From: a virus
Strand: one strand, 5' to 3'
Length of the DNA: 64,000 bases
IMG/VR virus record: IMGVR_UViG_3300025132_000023
Span: 1 to 64,000 of that record
The notes beneath the pieces were generated by a model. It did not search any database. It saw nothing but the letters and a program-made list of their open reading frames with translations, and was not told the DNA's origin. Made by a program: the position numbers and the translations under genes. Positions 37,762 to 47,897 of this stretch are shown here, piece by piece. The first letter of the stretch is position 1. Each line of letters begins with the position of its first letter.

Positions 37762-39201
37762 CTAAAAATTTAATCCTACCATGCTCGCGTTTTGCCCGTA
37801 TAGCGGCTCCTCAGGGGCTTCAAAGATTCCCATGTCATCAAGCAGCATAAACGCTTCTGTTGGAGTCTGTGAGGCCGCATTTGCTAATGCTAGTCCCATC
37901 ACTAAGTCGTCATGTGCGCCTACTCCCTCAAACTTCCCAGATTGGGTAATAGAAAACATAGATAACTCTTCTAATAAGGCTTGAGACATCTTTCTACTGT
38001 TATTATCACCATAAGGAAGGTGTAATTTATTGTTTTCAAAATTCATTTGAAGATTTAAGATGATTTCTTGTTTCTTTCTTCTAGTTGTGTCAAAATCTCG
38101 AACATTTAAGTCAGAAACTGCCCTTAGTTCTTGAGTAAAGGCTTTTGCAAACGTATTTGTTTCATATAGTATAACCTCAGGCTCAAATACTTGACCAATT
38201 AGCCTTAATTTATCAATATTCTCTCTAAACTGAACATTCTTGGCCCTATCCACATGAACAATGCTTTTATTTTTCTCATCATCAACTTCTAAAACCATAA
38301 TTACGTTATAATCGCCATCTGTAGAGATAGCAGGGTCAACACCAACATAATATTTGTATCCTTTATCCTTTCTGTGACCCAATTTAAGAATTAAGTCTTT
38401 ATTTTTAGCATTTTCCAAGTGTTCTTGTCCGAAAAGTGCCGTGCCTGTTGAAACAGGAATACATAAATACTCTCTTGTAAACTTTAATGAACCAATCTCT
38501 GCTTTTCTTTGCATTAGAGCATCATAGTCCCATCTTTCAGGCCATAGTGGTTCATTCATAGAATCTAAACACGGATACTTTCTAACTGTATAAGCAGCAT
38601 TCTCTTCTAACTGTGAGAAAATATCAGTATATGTGAAAGGGGTTCCTATCATTCTTAAATTAGCAGTATGATGCAGAGTTGGTATCATATCTCCGAAGAA
38701 CCAATCAGTAACTCTTTGAATACCTGTTAAACTAAACTCTTTCAAAGGGTCGTCAATAATAATTTCTTGAGGGTGAAGACCACGAATCTGTGAACCTACT
38801 GACCTTTCAAGAATAGAGTTTCCATTTGTTAATGTAATGTTTCCAATAGCCCAACCTCTTGAAGGTCTAAACTTTTTTAGTTGTGGTAGATTAAAATACC
38901 TATCAATTTCTCTCATGTGAACTAGGGTCTGCTTTTGGTTAGAGGAAATGTAAAGCATTTGGAATGGGGGTTCTTTGAATACTAAATTCCACACTACCCA
39001 AGAATGCATAAAGACAGACTTTCCGTGGTCACGACTACAAACAATAACACTTCTATCTGTGTCTTGCATAGTTTGAAGCCACTCTTGCATATATTCAGGA
39101 TACATCATTCCTAGAACATTTTGAAAGAAATATGGAAATGAATCCTTAGACATTTCCATGTCCATTCTGTGGGCAAAATTTAATTCTTCTAATTCTACCA
39201 T
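37762..39201 (-). CDS. Terminase large subunit (479 aa)
   Basis: ATPase motor half: Walker A CSRDHGKS (res. about 56-63), Walker B EIIIDDP (res. about 146-152), coupling RMIGTPF. RNase-H-like nuclease half: YYVGVDPAIS with the first metal Asp, ILYETN, and GAHDDLVMGLALANA with the last Asp pair. This is a full-length enzyme that cuts and pumps DNA through the portal. The small subunit is probably the zinc/HTH protein at 49309-49965, far away. Confidence 0.92.
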   Translation of the reverse strand: MVELEELNFAHRMDMEMSKDSFPYFFQNVLGMMYPEYMQEWLQTMQDTDRSVIVCSRDHGKSVFMHSWVVWNLVFKEPPFQMLYISSNQKQTLVHMREIDRYFNLPQLKKFRPSRGWAIGNITLTNGNSILERSVGSQIRGLHPQEIIIDDPLKEFSLTGIQRVTDWFFGDMIPTLHHTANLRMIGTPFTYTDIFSQLEENAAYTVRKYPCLDSMNEPLWPERWDYDALMQRKAEIGSLKFTREYLCIPVSTGTALFGQEHLENAKNKDLILKLGHRKDKGYKYYVGVDPAISTDGDYNVIMVLEVDDEKNKSIVHVDRAKNVQFRENIDKLRLIGQVFEPEVILYETNTFAKAFTQELRAVSDLNVRDFDTTRRKKQEIILNLQMNFENNKLHLPYGDNNSRKMSQALLEELSMFSITQSGKFEGVGAHDDLVMGLALANAASQTPTEAFMLLDDMGIFEAPEEPLYGQNASMVGLNF

Positions 39202-39782
39202 TATCTTTCACCTTCTGCTTCATTCCATTCTTGTGCCATTGCTGTTGGAATATAAATTACCAAATCATTATTTCTTTCTTCTGCTCTTGCTACATGGAAG
39301 TCTACAACTTTCTTTGGAATGTGTTCATAATATTTTGTTATATCTGTAGGATTAACATCAAAGAATTTTCTTCCAAAAGAATCTGCCCAATTCTTTCCTC
39401 CCAAAGACTTGTTATTTAATAAACCTATAGCGGCTTTGTGGCCCATCTTAGACATTTTCATTTTCTGTAGTTTTGCGCCAATATTTGTAAATCCTTTCTT
39501 TCCACCGTTTGCATAGTCTGGATGAACTCTTGCTCCTGCTAAGGCCCACCATTTACCGTGGTCTTCAAACCCAGAATAACCTATGATTCTATTATTATCC
39601 CAAGCAGTAAAATAGTCACCATCAAAAGTAAATGGGTTTAAACCTACAGGATTAGTTCTTCTTGCGGGTCTTGGATTATCTGGATTTGATTCAGTCCAAA
39701 CTTCAACTATTTCATCTTCTGAAAATAATCTTGCTGGAAATGTAATTCCTTTGTATGCTTTTACAATCTCAAACCAATCCAA
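39201..39782 (-). CDS. Tagged GNAT-like acetyltransferase (193 aa)
   Basis: Starts with tag MDWFEIVKAYKG. Residues 45-115 look like a GNAT core: YFTAWDNNRIIGYSGFED, then WWALAGARVHPDYANGGKKG and a helix GAKLQKMKMSKMG, matching strand-'V-x-P-x-Y-x-x-x-G-x-G' logic though the acetyl-CoA loop is imperfect. Its ATG is 60 bases below the 94-residue gene; stop overlaps the terminase start by one base. If the tag is a packaging signal, this enzyme would be delivered with the DNA. Confidence 0.6.
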   Translation of the reverse strand: MDWFEIVKAYKGITFPARLFSEDEIVEVWTESNPDNPRPARRTNPVGLNPFTFDGDYFTAWDNNRIIGYSGFEDHGKWWALAGARVHPDYANGGKKGFTNIGAKLQKMKMSKMGHKAAIGLLNNKSLGGKNWADSFGRKFFDVNPTDITKYYEHIPKKVVDFHVARAEERNNDLVIYIPTAMAQEWNEAEGER

Positions 39783-39842
39783 ATTCCCACCACCTAAATC
39801 TATTTAATTTAATTTTGCGTAAAGGCAAATTCTTTTTTCCCA

Positions 39843-40127
39843 TTAATATCCCATTTCAAATTTACTTGGACTTGTTAGTTCTCTTGCTTTTTGACAACAG
39901 AATCTAATTTTTTGAGTGGATTGTAGGAACCAAAAAGTATCTTTTTCAAGCCTAAATTGTTCTTCTAAATAATTACACAACTCTCTCCTAGTCATGGCTT
40001 CAATATCAGAATCAATTTTTAACTTAAGAATTGGCCCGGTTTCTGGTGGTAGCCTTGCATCTAACACAACATATATGTGACCCATCCAATCAATGAGTTT
40101 ACTAATTATTCTGTGTCTAAGTTTCAT
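39843..40127 (-). CDS. Small conserved-looking protein (94 aa)
   Basis: Beta-alpha pattern: HIYVVLDARLPPETGPILK then IEAMTRRELCNYLEEQFRL. Contains three Cys near the C-terminus (RFCCQKARE). No tag. Its ATG overlaps the stop of the 52-residue tagged gene (ATGA). Function unknown. Confidence 0.5.
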   Translation of the reverse strand: MKLRHRIISKLIDWMGHIYVVLDARLPPETGPILKLKIDSDIEAMTRRELCNYLEEQFRLEKDTFWFLQSTQKIRFCCQKARELTSPSKFEMGY

Positions 40128-40282
40128 TTCTTATCAACTACCTTATGTTCAAATAAATAATCTGAAGCATCATCAACAGATGACCAATCGTGTTCATCCA
40201 AATCATATTTATCTGCGACTTCCTCTAAATCATCTATTGCCTCATCAACAGGCTTTTTCTTTACGATGTTAAACCAGTTCAT
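40124..40282 (-). CDS. Tiny tagged acidic protein (52 aa)
   Basis: Starts MNWFNIVKKKPVDEA and then becomes very acidic (DDLEEVADKYDLDEHDW), ending VVDKK. It is linked by ATGA overlaps to the genes on both sides (40279 and 40127), which is strong evidence of real translation despite its size. Nearly half the protein is the tag plus a linker. Confidence 0.7.
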   Translation of the reverse strand: MNWFNIVKKKPVDEAIDDLEEVADKYDLDEHDWSSVDDASDYLFEHKVVDKK

Positions 40283-42846
40283 CGGAACACCGCCTTTACA
40301 TGATAAACGACATCTTCATTAACACCAAATTTCTTTGCGATAGTGTTCATATTATCAAACTCACTAACAATACCAACAATGTCAGTTGCAGTAATTTCTA
40401 CGTTATATCGCTTCTTCACAAAGTCTATTGTATCGTTAACATTGTCAAAATCGCTGGTGTCTCCAAAGCCTAGATAAGTAGGCTTGTTTAACATCTTTCT
40501 AATTTCATCATGGGCAACTAATATAGAACGCTCTGGTATAGATAGTTTAATTTTATCTCCTCTTTCAGTATGAAGAGACATGAACTTTTCAACTTGTGCT
40601 TTCTTTGATAAATCCTTTTTAAACAATTTAGACTTAGAGGCAATAAATATTATTAAATATTTATACATTGGTGTAGGCTTACCTGCTTTCTCATATTCTC
40701 TTGCAAGTCTTTCTACACTTTGTCCTTCAATCTTTAAATCATCTAAGGAAACATTATCATTTTCTTTTGCAATCCTTTCCAATATGTGTCCAAAATACTG
40801 ATATTCTAGGGACATATTTTCAGTAAATTCTTCAAGAATAGTTAGAACGTTTTGAACAGAGGTTTCAAGATTTTGCTTAGAAGGAGAAGTAGTAGTCAAT
40901 GCTGTTCTGTATTGGTTTATCTGAAGCAAATCATTATTATCAATCAACCCAATTCCATATTCTAAGAATATAGTAAATAGATGAGAAATTAATCTGTCAG
41001 GTGCGCCTCGCGCCATAAATCGCGCTAACTCGCCCTTTCGTAAAAATTTAGGAACGTCCTTAAAAGGTTGCATTTCTCCTTGTGAAGGTTCTACATAATA
41101 GTCTTGTATTGCTTCTAATACATTTTGCATAGACTCTTCAAACTCTCCTAAATCTTCTCTAAGTGAACCTAAATGTCCTAATCTAAATCTTGAGAAAACG
41201 TTATATAATTCTCTTTGTGACGCATCTTCTTTCTCTTCTCTTCCAGCAATTCCTCCTGATGGCATATCTACTGCATCCCAAATCTCCGGCATAGAAGTTC
41301 TATCTAATGGGTCTTCTAAGAGATTACCTATTGCTTCTAATAAGTCTAAATGAAATTGTTCTAACTCATCAAAAGAAGGCAAATCCTGTTCTCCTAAATA
41401 GTCTGCATTAAATTCAAATGCAGAGCCTCTATGTCTTAGAAACTCATTAACTTCTTGTGTATAAGGAATATAATAAAATTCTCTTTTTGCATCAGAAATC
41501 ATTTCTTTTCTATTTTTATGTTCATCTAATAGTTCTTGTAAGTCCTCTGCTATACCAGCATCCATTTCGTTTTCTTCTTTAATTTCTTGTTCTAGTACCT
41601 CCAAGAATTTCTCCCATGACTTCTTATCAAAGGGGTCTTCTACAATTCCTTTCTGAGCAGCAATTGCGTAAAGAGGGTCAACATCTGTTATTCTAGTTTT
41701 ACGACCTGTTTGCTTTTTAAAGTTCTCAGCCGTTTCTTCAACTGTGCCACCACCTGTGCCAAACTCGCTGGTTGCGCCAGTATTTCCTGTAACATCTTCT
41801 TCGTTTACACCATAAAGGTCTATCATTTCTTCTTCTTCATCTATAGCGAAATCATCATCTTCTTCTTCACCAGAACGGTCATCACCTGCCTCATCAAACA
41901 ACTCTTGTATTTTTGTCATTATTGCATTGTGAACATTATCTAAAGTATCTAATTCGTCATCACTTGCAACAGGATAATGCACAGTTCTACTTTTAATAAC
42001 ATAATTCATACTATCCATTTTTTCATATAGTTTGTGTAATACCTCTAATTCCTTGTCTAAGGTATGGAAGAAAGTCTCTGATTCTTTTCTATTAGTAATT
42101 GTTGTCTTCTCACCAACCACTTCGCCCTCTTCATTTAGAAGTTCTTCGACTTCTTTTTCAAGTCCTTCCCAATTAAGTAACAATTCTTTAATTGCATTTT
42201 GCAAGACTTCATATTCATCATACACACCAGACCAGAAGTCATAGAATTTCTCTCTTGATTTAATATATTTAGGGTCAATCACTCCTATTAATTCTGAGTC
42301 ATCAAATCTTTCAATTTTTAGTTTTCTTTTCCTGTCTGTTGTTTCAAGAGCATCTGATAAAGAAGAAAGTCCTAATGCATAGTGTGACATAAACTCTTTA
42401 CCTTTTAGGGTATCCAACATATCATCTAAAAATTTCCTAGTATCTTTGTCTTTGTTTACTAAAGTAATATCATCAATGTTAAGAGCAGATTTGAGTTGGT
42501 TGGGTCTTAGTTTTCTATTGCGATATTTGAAATTAATTAATATTTCCTTTAATGATGTTTTACTTAACTTACCTGTATCGGTTCCTTTAGTAAGAAACTC
42601 AATATAGTCTTCAATATATTTATCAGAAAATCCTCTATCTTGTAGTTCTTCTGTAACATCCTTGATACTTGCATCTCTATCTTGAGATTGAGTAACTTCT
42701 ATAACATCACTTCTAGGAACATGGTCTTCTTGGAACTCTAATGTTTCTGCTTCATCCATCATATCAGCATATACCATCATGTCTTTAATATCATACTTAT
42801 CCATGTAGGCGTGTCTTGTCAAACCAATATAATCTTTAATCTCCAT
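40279..42846 (-). CDS. Large acidic helical protein (855 aa)
   Basis: 855 residues of highly charged helix, e.g. GDDRSGEEEDDDFAIDEEEE. The end (FVKKRYNVEITATDIVGIV ... IAKKFGVNEDVVYHVKAVF) looks like a helix-turn-helix. It starts MEIKDYIGLTRHAYMDK, without the W tag. It is flanked by two tagged genes with short overlaps (4 and 11 bases). It may be a core or scaffolding partner; no enzyme motif seen. Confidence 0.55.
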   Translation of the reverse strand: MEIKDYIGLTRHAYMDKYDIKDMMVYADMMDEAETLEFQEDHVPRSDVIEVTQSQDRDASIKDVTEELQDRGFSDKYIEDYIEFLTKGTDTGKLSKTSLKEILINFKYRNRKLRPNQLKSALNIDDITLVNKDKDTRKFLDDMLDTLKGKEFMSHYALGLSSLSDALETTDRKRKLKIERFDDSELIGVIDPKYIKSREKFYDFWSGVYDEYEVLQNAIKELLLNWEGLEKEVEELLNEEGEVVGEKTTITNRKESETFFHTLDKELEVLHKLYEKMDSMNYVIKSRTVHYPVASDDELDTLDNVHNAIMTKIQELFDEAGDDRSGEEEDDDFAIDEEEEMIDLYGVNEEDVTGNTGATSEFGTGGGTVEETAENFKKQTGRKTRITDVDPLYAIAAQKGIVEDPFDKKSWEKFLEVLEQEIKEENEMDAGIAEDLQELLDEHKNRKEMISDAKREFYYIPYTQEVNEFLRHRGSAFEFNADYLGEQDLPSFDELEQFHLDLLEAIGNLLEDPLDRTSMPEIWDAVDMPSGGIAGREEKEDASQRELYNVFSRFRLGHLGSLREDLGEFEESMQNVLEAIQDYYVEPSQGEMQPFKDVPKFLRKGELARFMARGAPDRLISHLFTIFLEYGIGLIDNNDLLQINQYRTALTTTSPSKQNLETSVQNVLTILEEFTENMSLEYQYFGHILERIAKENDNVSLDDLKIEGQSVERLAREYEKAGKPTPMYKYLIIFIASKSKLFKKDLSKKAQVEKFMSLHTERGDKIKLSIPERSILVAHDEIRKMLNKPTYLGFGDTSDFDNVNDTIDFVKKRYNVEITATDIVGIVSEFDNMNTIAKKFGVNEDVVYHVKAVFR

Positions 42847-44935
42847 CTTGTGTTACCTCCACTAAATCCTTCTTTTCAAGCCGTCCCATAAGTGTATACA
42901 TCTGGTCTTGAATAACTTCCCCTTTCTTTTCATATTCTAATAACTCTATATATACAGATGAATTATCTATAATATGTTGAACCTTTTCTTTAACTGCATC
43001 TACTAAACCTTGAACAATATCATCTTGATTTTTCTCCGCTAGTTTAATTAATTCTTTTAACATATCTAATTGTTTCTTTTCAACATCTTCATCCAATATG
43101 CGATTCTTCATGCCATTTAATTTCCTACTTCCATAATAATAATCTAACTTGATAATAGTATGCAGGATACTTGAAGGAGTAACATCGTGTAGATTTTCAT
43201 CATATTCTTCAAACTCATCTAATAGTGTATTTAATGTATTGGTTTTTGTCATTGATATGTCTATTCCATCATCAGCATCTCTAAAGTTTTTCAGTTGGCT
43301 AACAAATATTTTAGCCTTTTCCATAGACACTCCAAGATGATTAAATTTATACATATCTTTAACAGGTTTAAACATTGGCTCATCTGTTTTTCTACCTTCT
43401 AAAAGAGAAACTATTGAAATCGCCATTCTATTATTGCCTTTTCCGTAAAATTCTTTTAACTCATTATTAACAGCAGCAACATCATTTCTTGCTGTTTTAA
43501 TAATTTCAGGTAGTTTTTCAAATAAATCTACTTCTTCCTTGGTGAATAAATTTGTTCCCTGTTGTTCACCTTGGTAATATTTTTCTAAAGTTTGTAAATC
43601 ATCTACTACTGCTCTTGCTTCGTCAGAACTAGAGTTCATAACATATGTATAAAACTTAGGAAATTCTTCTCCTCTCTTTCTATAAATATTTCTTAATTCT
43701 TTAATTTTCTCAGGAGCAACACCGGAGGGGTGAGTTTTAACATAACTATCTCTTTTACCGCCTTCTCCCCTATCATAAGATTCTGCTCTATCATCTCTAG
43801 TGTAATACTCTGATTGTTTATCTTTAGCCTTTTCAAACAATGCTACCAACTGTGAAGAAACTTTTCTTTTTGTTTTTACTTCTTCTCCTGTTTCCACAAC
43901 GTTTCTTAAATTTAAAGTCCCGGATGTTAATATCGTTTCTAACGTTGCAGAAACTCCAACTTTCCCCTTAATCATTAATAACGATTGTCTTGCATTTTCA
44001 ATAGCCTTTTTGCTTTTTGTTTTAGGCGTAGGCATAAATTCTATTTTCTTTCTCCAGCCTTTGCTTCCTAATAACTTTAAGTAGTTTAATGCATCTTCTT
44101 CGCCTTCTACCTTATTAGTATAACTATTTGCATCTATGCTTTCTTTTTCTCTTTGCACCCTATCAGAAACATCTGCCTTTCCTAATAGTTTCAATAGAAC
44201 AGATTTACTAGCACCACCAGTTCTAGTAAATTTAATTTGGTTCCCTGTGCTTCTTTGTTCAAACTTATTGATAATATCTTTTACTTGCTCTAAATGGTTA
44301 GGAGTAATTACTAATGGGCCATTTTCTATTTTGGCTTTCCCTAAAGTAATCACAATTTCAGAACCTGTTTTTTCAACAGTAACATTATAGTCTTTAAAAG
44401 CCTCTTGTATTTCTTTCATTGCGCCTACTTGCTTAGTTCTATATTCTTTGTCTGTTATGTAATACAATAGTTCATCATCATCTTCATCTATCAACTCTAA
44501 TAGTTCAGCCTTGTGCCTTGATAATACATCCATCTTACGTTGTCTATTTTTACCAGCCCAACTTCTAAACCCCTTACCTACAAACTTCTGTAGGGGTTTC
44601 TTGTCACCTTCTTTAAGGGACTCTAATATCTCATCAAATTTAAATTCTGATGTAGACTTTTCTTGACGCTTTTTACTTTCTGCTGTAAGTATCTTATTTA
44701 GTCCTTCAACCACTTTCAATGCTTCTGCGGCAATAGTATCTTCTTGTTCTTTAAATTCACTAGGGATTTGTTTCTTTTGAGAAAGAGCAGTAACTTTATT
44801 TTTAACACGAATAATGTTTGTCTTATCTTCTTTCTCTGCTTCACCTAAGATATAATCTGCACCTTTATCTGTAGTTAAAAAACCCGCAACATTTGCAGGT
44901 TTTGGCAAAGCCTTTAACAAATTTTCCCAAGCCAC
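42836..44935 (-). CDS. Large tagged protein (699 aa)
   Basis: Begins MAWENLLKALPKPANVAGF. Mostly charged helix, with a small alpha/beta patch at residues 185-260 (YNVTVEKTGSEIVITLGK; ITPNHLEQVKDIINKFE). No catalytic motif recognised. Size and tag resemble the 684-residue protein at 31.8-33.8 kb; both may be internal head proteins. Followed by a gene 4 bases away upstream. Confidence 0.55.
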   Translation of the reverse strand: MAWENLLKALPKPANVAGFLTTDKGADYILGEAEKEDKTNIIRVKNKVTALSQKKQIPSEFKEQEDTIAAEALKVVEGLNKILTAESKKRQEKSTSEFKFDEILESLKEGDKKPLQKFVGKGFRSWAGKNRQRKMDVLSRHKAELLELIDEDDDELLYYITDKEYRTKQVGAMKEIQEAFKDYNVTVEKTGSEIVITLGKAKIENGPLVITPNHLEQVKDIINKFEQRSTGNQIKFTRTGGASKSVLLKLLGKADVSDRVQREKESIDANSYTNKVEGEEDALNYLKLLGSKGWRKKIEFMPTPKTKSKKAIENARQSLLMIKGKVGVSATLETILTSGTLNLRNVVETGEEVKTKRKVSSQLVALFEKAKDKQSEYYTRDDRAESYDRGEGGKRDSYVKTHPSGVAPEKIKELRNIYRKRGEEFPKFYTYVMNSSSDEARAVVDDLQTLEKYYQGEQQGTNLFTKEEVDLFEKLPEIIKTARNDVAAVNNELKEFYGKGNNRMAISIVSLLEGRKTDEPMFKPVKDMYKFNHLGVSMEKAKIFVSQLKNFRDADDGIDISMTKTNTLNTLLDEFEEYDENLHDVTPSSILHTIIKLDYYYGSRKLNGMKNRILDEDVEKKQLDMLKELIKLAEKNQDDIVQGLVDAVKEKVQHIIDNSSVYIELLEYEKKGEVIQDQMYTLMGRLEKKDLVEVTQDGD

Positions 44936-44939
44936 TCAA

Positions 44940-45797
44940 TCACGCCGTAAACCAATCATCTTCTTTTATTCCTTCTGGTATAAACAAGAAGGATTTATTT
45001 GGATTCTTTCTGACTTCTTCTTTAAAGCCAGTTACAAAATCCGGTTTGTCCATGTTTGGTGCAACGCTTCGACCCCTATTTGTTACCTCAGGGAATCCTT
45101 TTAAGTTGTCATCTTTGAGCCTTTGTCTATTTAATCGGAAAAGACCCTTCTCAACCAAACTCATTATTATTGGATTTTCCCCATGCTTTAGATTTACTAG
45201 TTTACCCAAACCAAACTGTTCCATCATGGCTCTTTGTTTTTTAAGGGCACTCTTACTATTATCATCATACCATGTTCTAATGTATAGAACTGCTGCTTCT
45301 GCATTTGTTAAAGGAACATCGTCAGGCATAAACACCATGTCAGTATCGTGTGGTAAATCTATAGTAACGCTATGGTAAGGTCTTTTAGTATCTTCCTTAA
45401 TAGTAAGCCCTATCTCATTTGATGCCAAAGACCAAACTTGTCTACCATGTGATGCTTCTCGCTCTAATGGAACCATACTTTGTCTATCCATCTTCCCCCA
45501 CTTAGCCTCATTAAACTCTACGTCCCAATCGCGTAATTCCCAAGAGTCAATGTTTACTTTACCATATATTCCTCTTTGGGAATTACTCATTAATCTTGGC
45601 CTAAATTCGTTATTCTTTCTTTTAATCCACTTAGTCATAGTTCTTTCTTGATTGAACTTATCCATCCATGTTCCTGTAGTATCAAAGACTAATGTTTTTA
45701 ATTCTGGAAACTTATCCAGAAAGAAGAAACCTTCTTTTTCTCCACCCATTGTAGTGCCCATTTTAAGCACCTTTTCCCATATCTCTCTCTTATCCAT
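44940..45797 (-). CDS. Tagged protein of unknown fold (285 aa)
   Basis: The tag is shifted four residues in: MDKREIWEKVLKMG. The body has Trp-rich beta patches (NIDSWELRDWDVEF; HGRQVWSLASNEIGL) and a helix NAEAAVLYIRTWYDD. Ends LFIPEGIKEDDWFTA. No family recognised. Ribosome site GGTGAT overlaps the region before the ATG. Confidence 0.55.
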   Translation of the reverse strand: MDKREIWEKVLKMGTTMGGEKEGFFFLDKFPELKTLVFDTTGTWMDKFNQERTMTKWIKRKNNEFRPRLMSNSQRGIYGKVNIDSWELRDWDVEFNEAKWGKMDRQSMVPLEREASHGRQVWSLASNEIGLTIKEDTKRPYHSVTIDLPHDTDMVFMPDDVPLTNAEAAVLYIRTWYDDNSKSALKKQRAMMEQFGLGKLVNLKHGENPIIMSLVEKGLFRLNRQRLKDDNLKGFPEVTNRGRSVAPNMDKPDFVTGFKEEVRKNPNKSFLFIPEGIKEDDWFTA

Positions 45798-45805
45798 TTT
45801 ATCAC

Positions 45806-46207
45806 CTAATCTTGAACTTCATCCCTACTTCTTTTTGTTTCTCCTGACTTACAATCCCAAGGGCGAAATGCATGAACATCTTTTGCTCTTTGTCCGTTTG
45901 TTGGAGAACTAAAAGATTCTAATATTTCTTTATGTATATCACAAGATTGATGTCCACAGTTTCCGCATTTCCATGTTGCTCTCATATTACATAATGGGTT
46001 TCTGCAAACGCATTCATCTTTTGTTTGTGGTGCAACATCTGTTTCAACTTTATCATCAGGTTTAGTTAAATCTGAAGTTTTAAACTTTGTTTTACTTTTA
46101 CTCCTAGTCCTCTCAACATGGGGAGATGGTTCGCGGGTTAAAGGTTGTGGGCCGACAGGCCGAGGGCGATTGATTAGTTTGAGTATATTCGTCCATTCAT
46201 TCGCCAT
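45806..46207 (-). CDS. Tagged zinc-finger protein (133 aa)
   Basis: I start it at 46207 to give MANEWTNILKLINRP, a standard tag, rather than five codons earlier. Residues about 68-92 contain CVCRNPLCNMRATWKCGNCG then QSCDIHK, a B-box/treble-clef-like two-zinc pattern. The motif C-N-x3-W-x-C-x2-C-G-x-Q-x-C-D-x-H recurs in the gene at 54665-55036. The linker between tag and finger is basic and disordered. Confidence 0.6.
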   Translation of the reverse strand: MANEWTNILKLINRPRPVGPQPLTREPSPHVERTRSKSKTKFKTSDLTKPDDKVETDVAPQTKDECVCRNPLCNMRATWKCGNCGHQSCDIHKEILESFSSPTNGQRAKDVHAFRPWDCKSGETKRSRDEVQD

Positions 46208-46376
46208 ATGAAAACCTCTCATTTAATTTCTTCTTTCTCTCATCGCAACCGCAGCCTTTGCCTCTTACTTCATTGATTGCGTAAACTGCTTTCTTAATAC
46301 CTGTAGCAGTTGTGATTCTTTCTATGGTGTCACCCAAGCCTTTGTCTTCTTTAAGTAATGCTTTCTTCCAACTCAT
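46197..46376 (-). CDS. Small tagged Cys-containing protein (59 aa)
   Basis: MSWKKALLKEDKGLGDTIER: tag plus a short helical domain and a basic tail containing GKGCGCDERKKK. It fills the gap between two tagged genes and overlaps the start of the zinc-finger gene by 11 bases. The start codon, tag and tight packing all support it. Confidence 0.65.
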   Translation of the reverse strand: MSWKKALLKEDKGLGDTIERITTATGIKKAVYAINEVRGKGCGCDERKKKLNERFSYGE

Positions 46377-46378
46377 AA

Positions 46379-46720
46379 TTACATATCTCCATATTGGAAT
46401 AGGGTAGGAGAACTATCTGGTTTTACTGTTCTAGTTTGTACTAATGGTCTTTTTGCATCCATCTCTTGTTGCATATTAGAATGCAATAACTCTCTTACTT
46501 CAACAAACCATTCGTCTATCTGTTTAGCGATTTCTCCTAACCTCTTATCTTCAATTTGTTTAGCAGCCTGTTGAATGTTTTTACCACCTATTGATTGTCC
46601 TTTTACCATCTTTATTTGTCTTAAGATGTTATCCACCTTATTTAAATTAAAACGAATCCTTTTGGTGTCACCTGTGGCGTGAACCATTAAGTCCTGTTTA
46701 AGTATATCTTCCCATTTCAT
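46379..46720 (-). CDS. Tagged helical protein (113 aa)
   Basis: MKWEDILKQDLMVHATGD begins with a textbook tag. The rest is helix with Gln/Lys (NLNKVDNILRQIKMVKG; AKQIDEWFVEVRELLHS) and a short disordered end. Overlaps the upstream 390-residue gene by 4 bases. No recognised family. Confidence 0.55.
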   Translation of the reverse strand: MKWEDILKQDLMVHATGDTKRIRFNLNKVDNILRQIKMVKGQSIGGKNIQQAAKQIEDKRLGEIAKQIDEWFVEVRELLHSNMQQEMDAKRPLVQTRTVKPDSSPTLFQYGDM

Positions 46721-47889
46721 ACTTCATTCCTCCTTGCGTCTAATGTTTCTTGTGTTACATCTGTTAAGTTATCCAAAGACTCTTTATGATTTTCTAATGC
46801 TTGAATCTCTTTTTGTTTATCTGCTACTGCTCCCGGCGATAATTGAATCTCTTTACTTCTTTGCCCCAACCTTTCGCTTATATCCTGAGTCCTCAATTTT
46901 TCGTCTTCTCTTTTTGTCTTGGCATTTTGAAGTTCTTGAATTAATTTATTTGTTGTGGGGTCTGATTTTGGGTCTTTCTTTAATCTTTCAAGCAAGGCAT
47001 CATTTCTTTCATTTTCTTGTTGTTTTGTTTGTTCACGCCTAACTAATCCTGCTCTTGGTGTCCATTGTGGGGTATCTGTGCCAACAGGTGGTTTATTTCC
47101 ACCATATGTTGTTTTAAGGTTCTTTCTCCAATTATCTCTTTTAGCCCTACTAAGTGGATTTAATATGTGAGACATTGTGCTTTGGCCTGTTTTACCTGAA
47201 CCCGATAACATTGATAGTCTTTCACCCATGTTAGTTTTACCATCTGGGTTACGAAGTGCTTCTTCTCTTTCTGCATCGCTTAAGTGCGTGGTTTCTCCTA
47301 TAACTTCCTCTCTTGTCTTACCACGAAGGTCGGATATTTTGTCTGCTGCTCCTGTTACTGCTTGTCCAAACTTTTTACCTGCTGCTCTCAATGGTGCAGT
47401 AAATGGGCTTTCAGTAGCATAACTTACTGCTGCATCACCTGTGCCCCTTAATGCACTTTCTGCAAGGTCTTTTGTTTTATCTTTAGCGCGAGATGCAGTA
47501 TCTTTAATCTTTTTATTTCTTTCTGTTCTTTTGGCTTCTGCTTCCTTAACTTTTTGAGAATGTTCTTTATCTGCTTGTTCTTTTGCCTTTCTTCTTGCAG
47601 CGTCTTTCTTTTTCTTTGCTTCCATTTTTTCATTGTGTCTTTTCATTCTATCAGATACAACGGGAAATTCTTCTAGTTGAGTAGTTTCTGGTGCGGTTGC
47701 TCTTTCTTGTCTTCTAGCAACTTTAGATTGAATCTCTTTTTTCTCTTTTCTTGAAACGCCTGTTTGAGTAACGGGTCTATCTTTTCTTGAACTCCTTAAA
47801 CTTTCTTCTGCTAATCCTGCTCTTGCAGGGCTATCTTTTGGCGGGGTCGCCACCTTAGCGACTTCAAACCAAGCAGCAGTTGCATTCAT
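46717..47889 (-). CDS. Tagged, highly basic disordered protein (390 aa)
   Basis: MNATAAWFEVAKVATPP carries a degenerate tag. Residues 40-170 are alternating Lys/Arg/Glu/Ala (KKKKDAARRKAKEQADKEH), the kind of sequence found in proteins packed with DNA inside heads. A hydrophobic patch FTAPLRAAGKKFGQAVTG follows. A DNA-condensing internal protein is plausible by composition alone. Confidence 0.5.
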   Translation of the reverse strand: MNATAAWFEVAKVATPPKDSPARAGLAEESLRSSRKDRPVTQTGVSRKEKKEIQSKVARRQERATAPETTQLEEFPVVSDRMKRHNEKMEAKKKKDAARRKAKEQADKEHSQKVKEAEAKRTERNKKIKDTASRAKDKTKDLAESALRGTGDAAVSYATESPFTAPLRAAGKKFGQAVTGAADKISDLRGKTREEVIGETTHLSDAEREEALRNPDGKTNMGERLSMLSGSGKTGQSTMSHILNPLSRAKRDNWRKNLKTTYGGNKPPVGTDTPQWTPRAGLVRREQTKQQENERNDALLERLKKDPKSDPTTNKLIQELQNAKTKREDEKLRTQDISERLGQRSKEIQLSPGAVADKQKEIQALENHKESLDNLTDVTQETLDARRNEV

Positions 47890-47897
47890 TAAATCAC

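Noticed and set aside
47448-47633. Minus-strand 61-codon Lys-rich frame
   Set aside because: Shadow of the Lys/Arg-rich tagged gene at 46717-47889 in another frame; no ribosome site.
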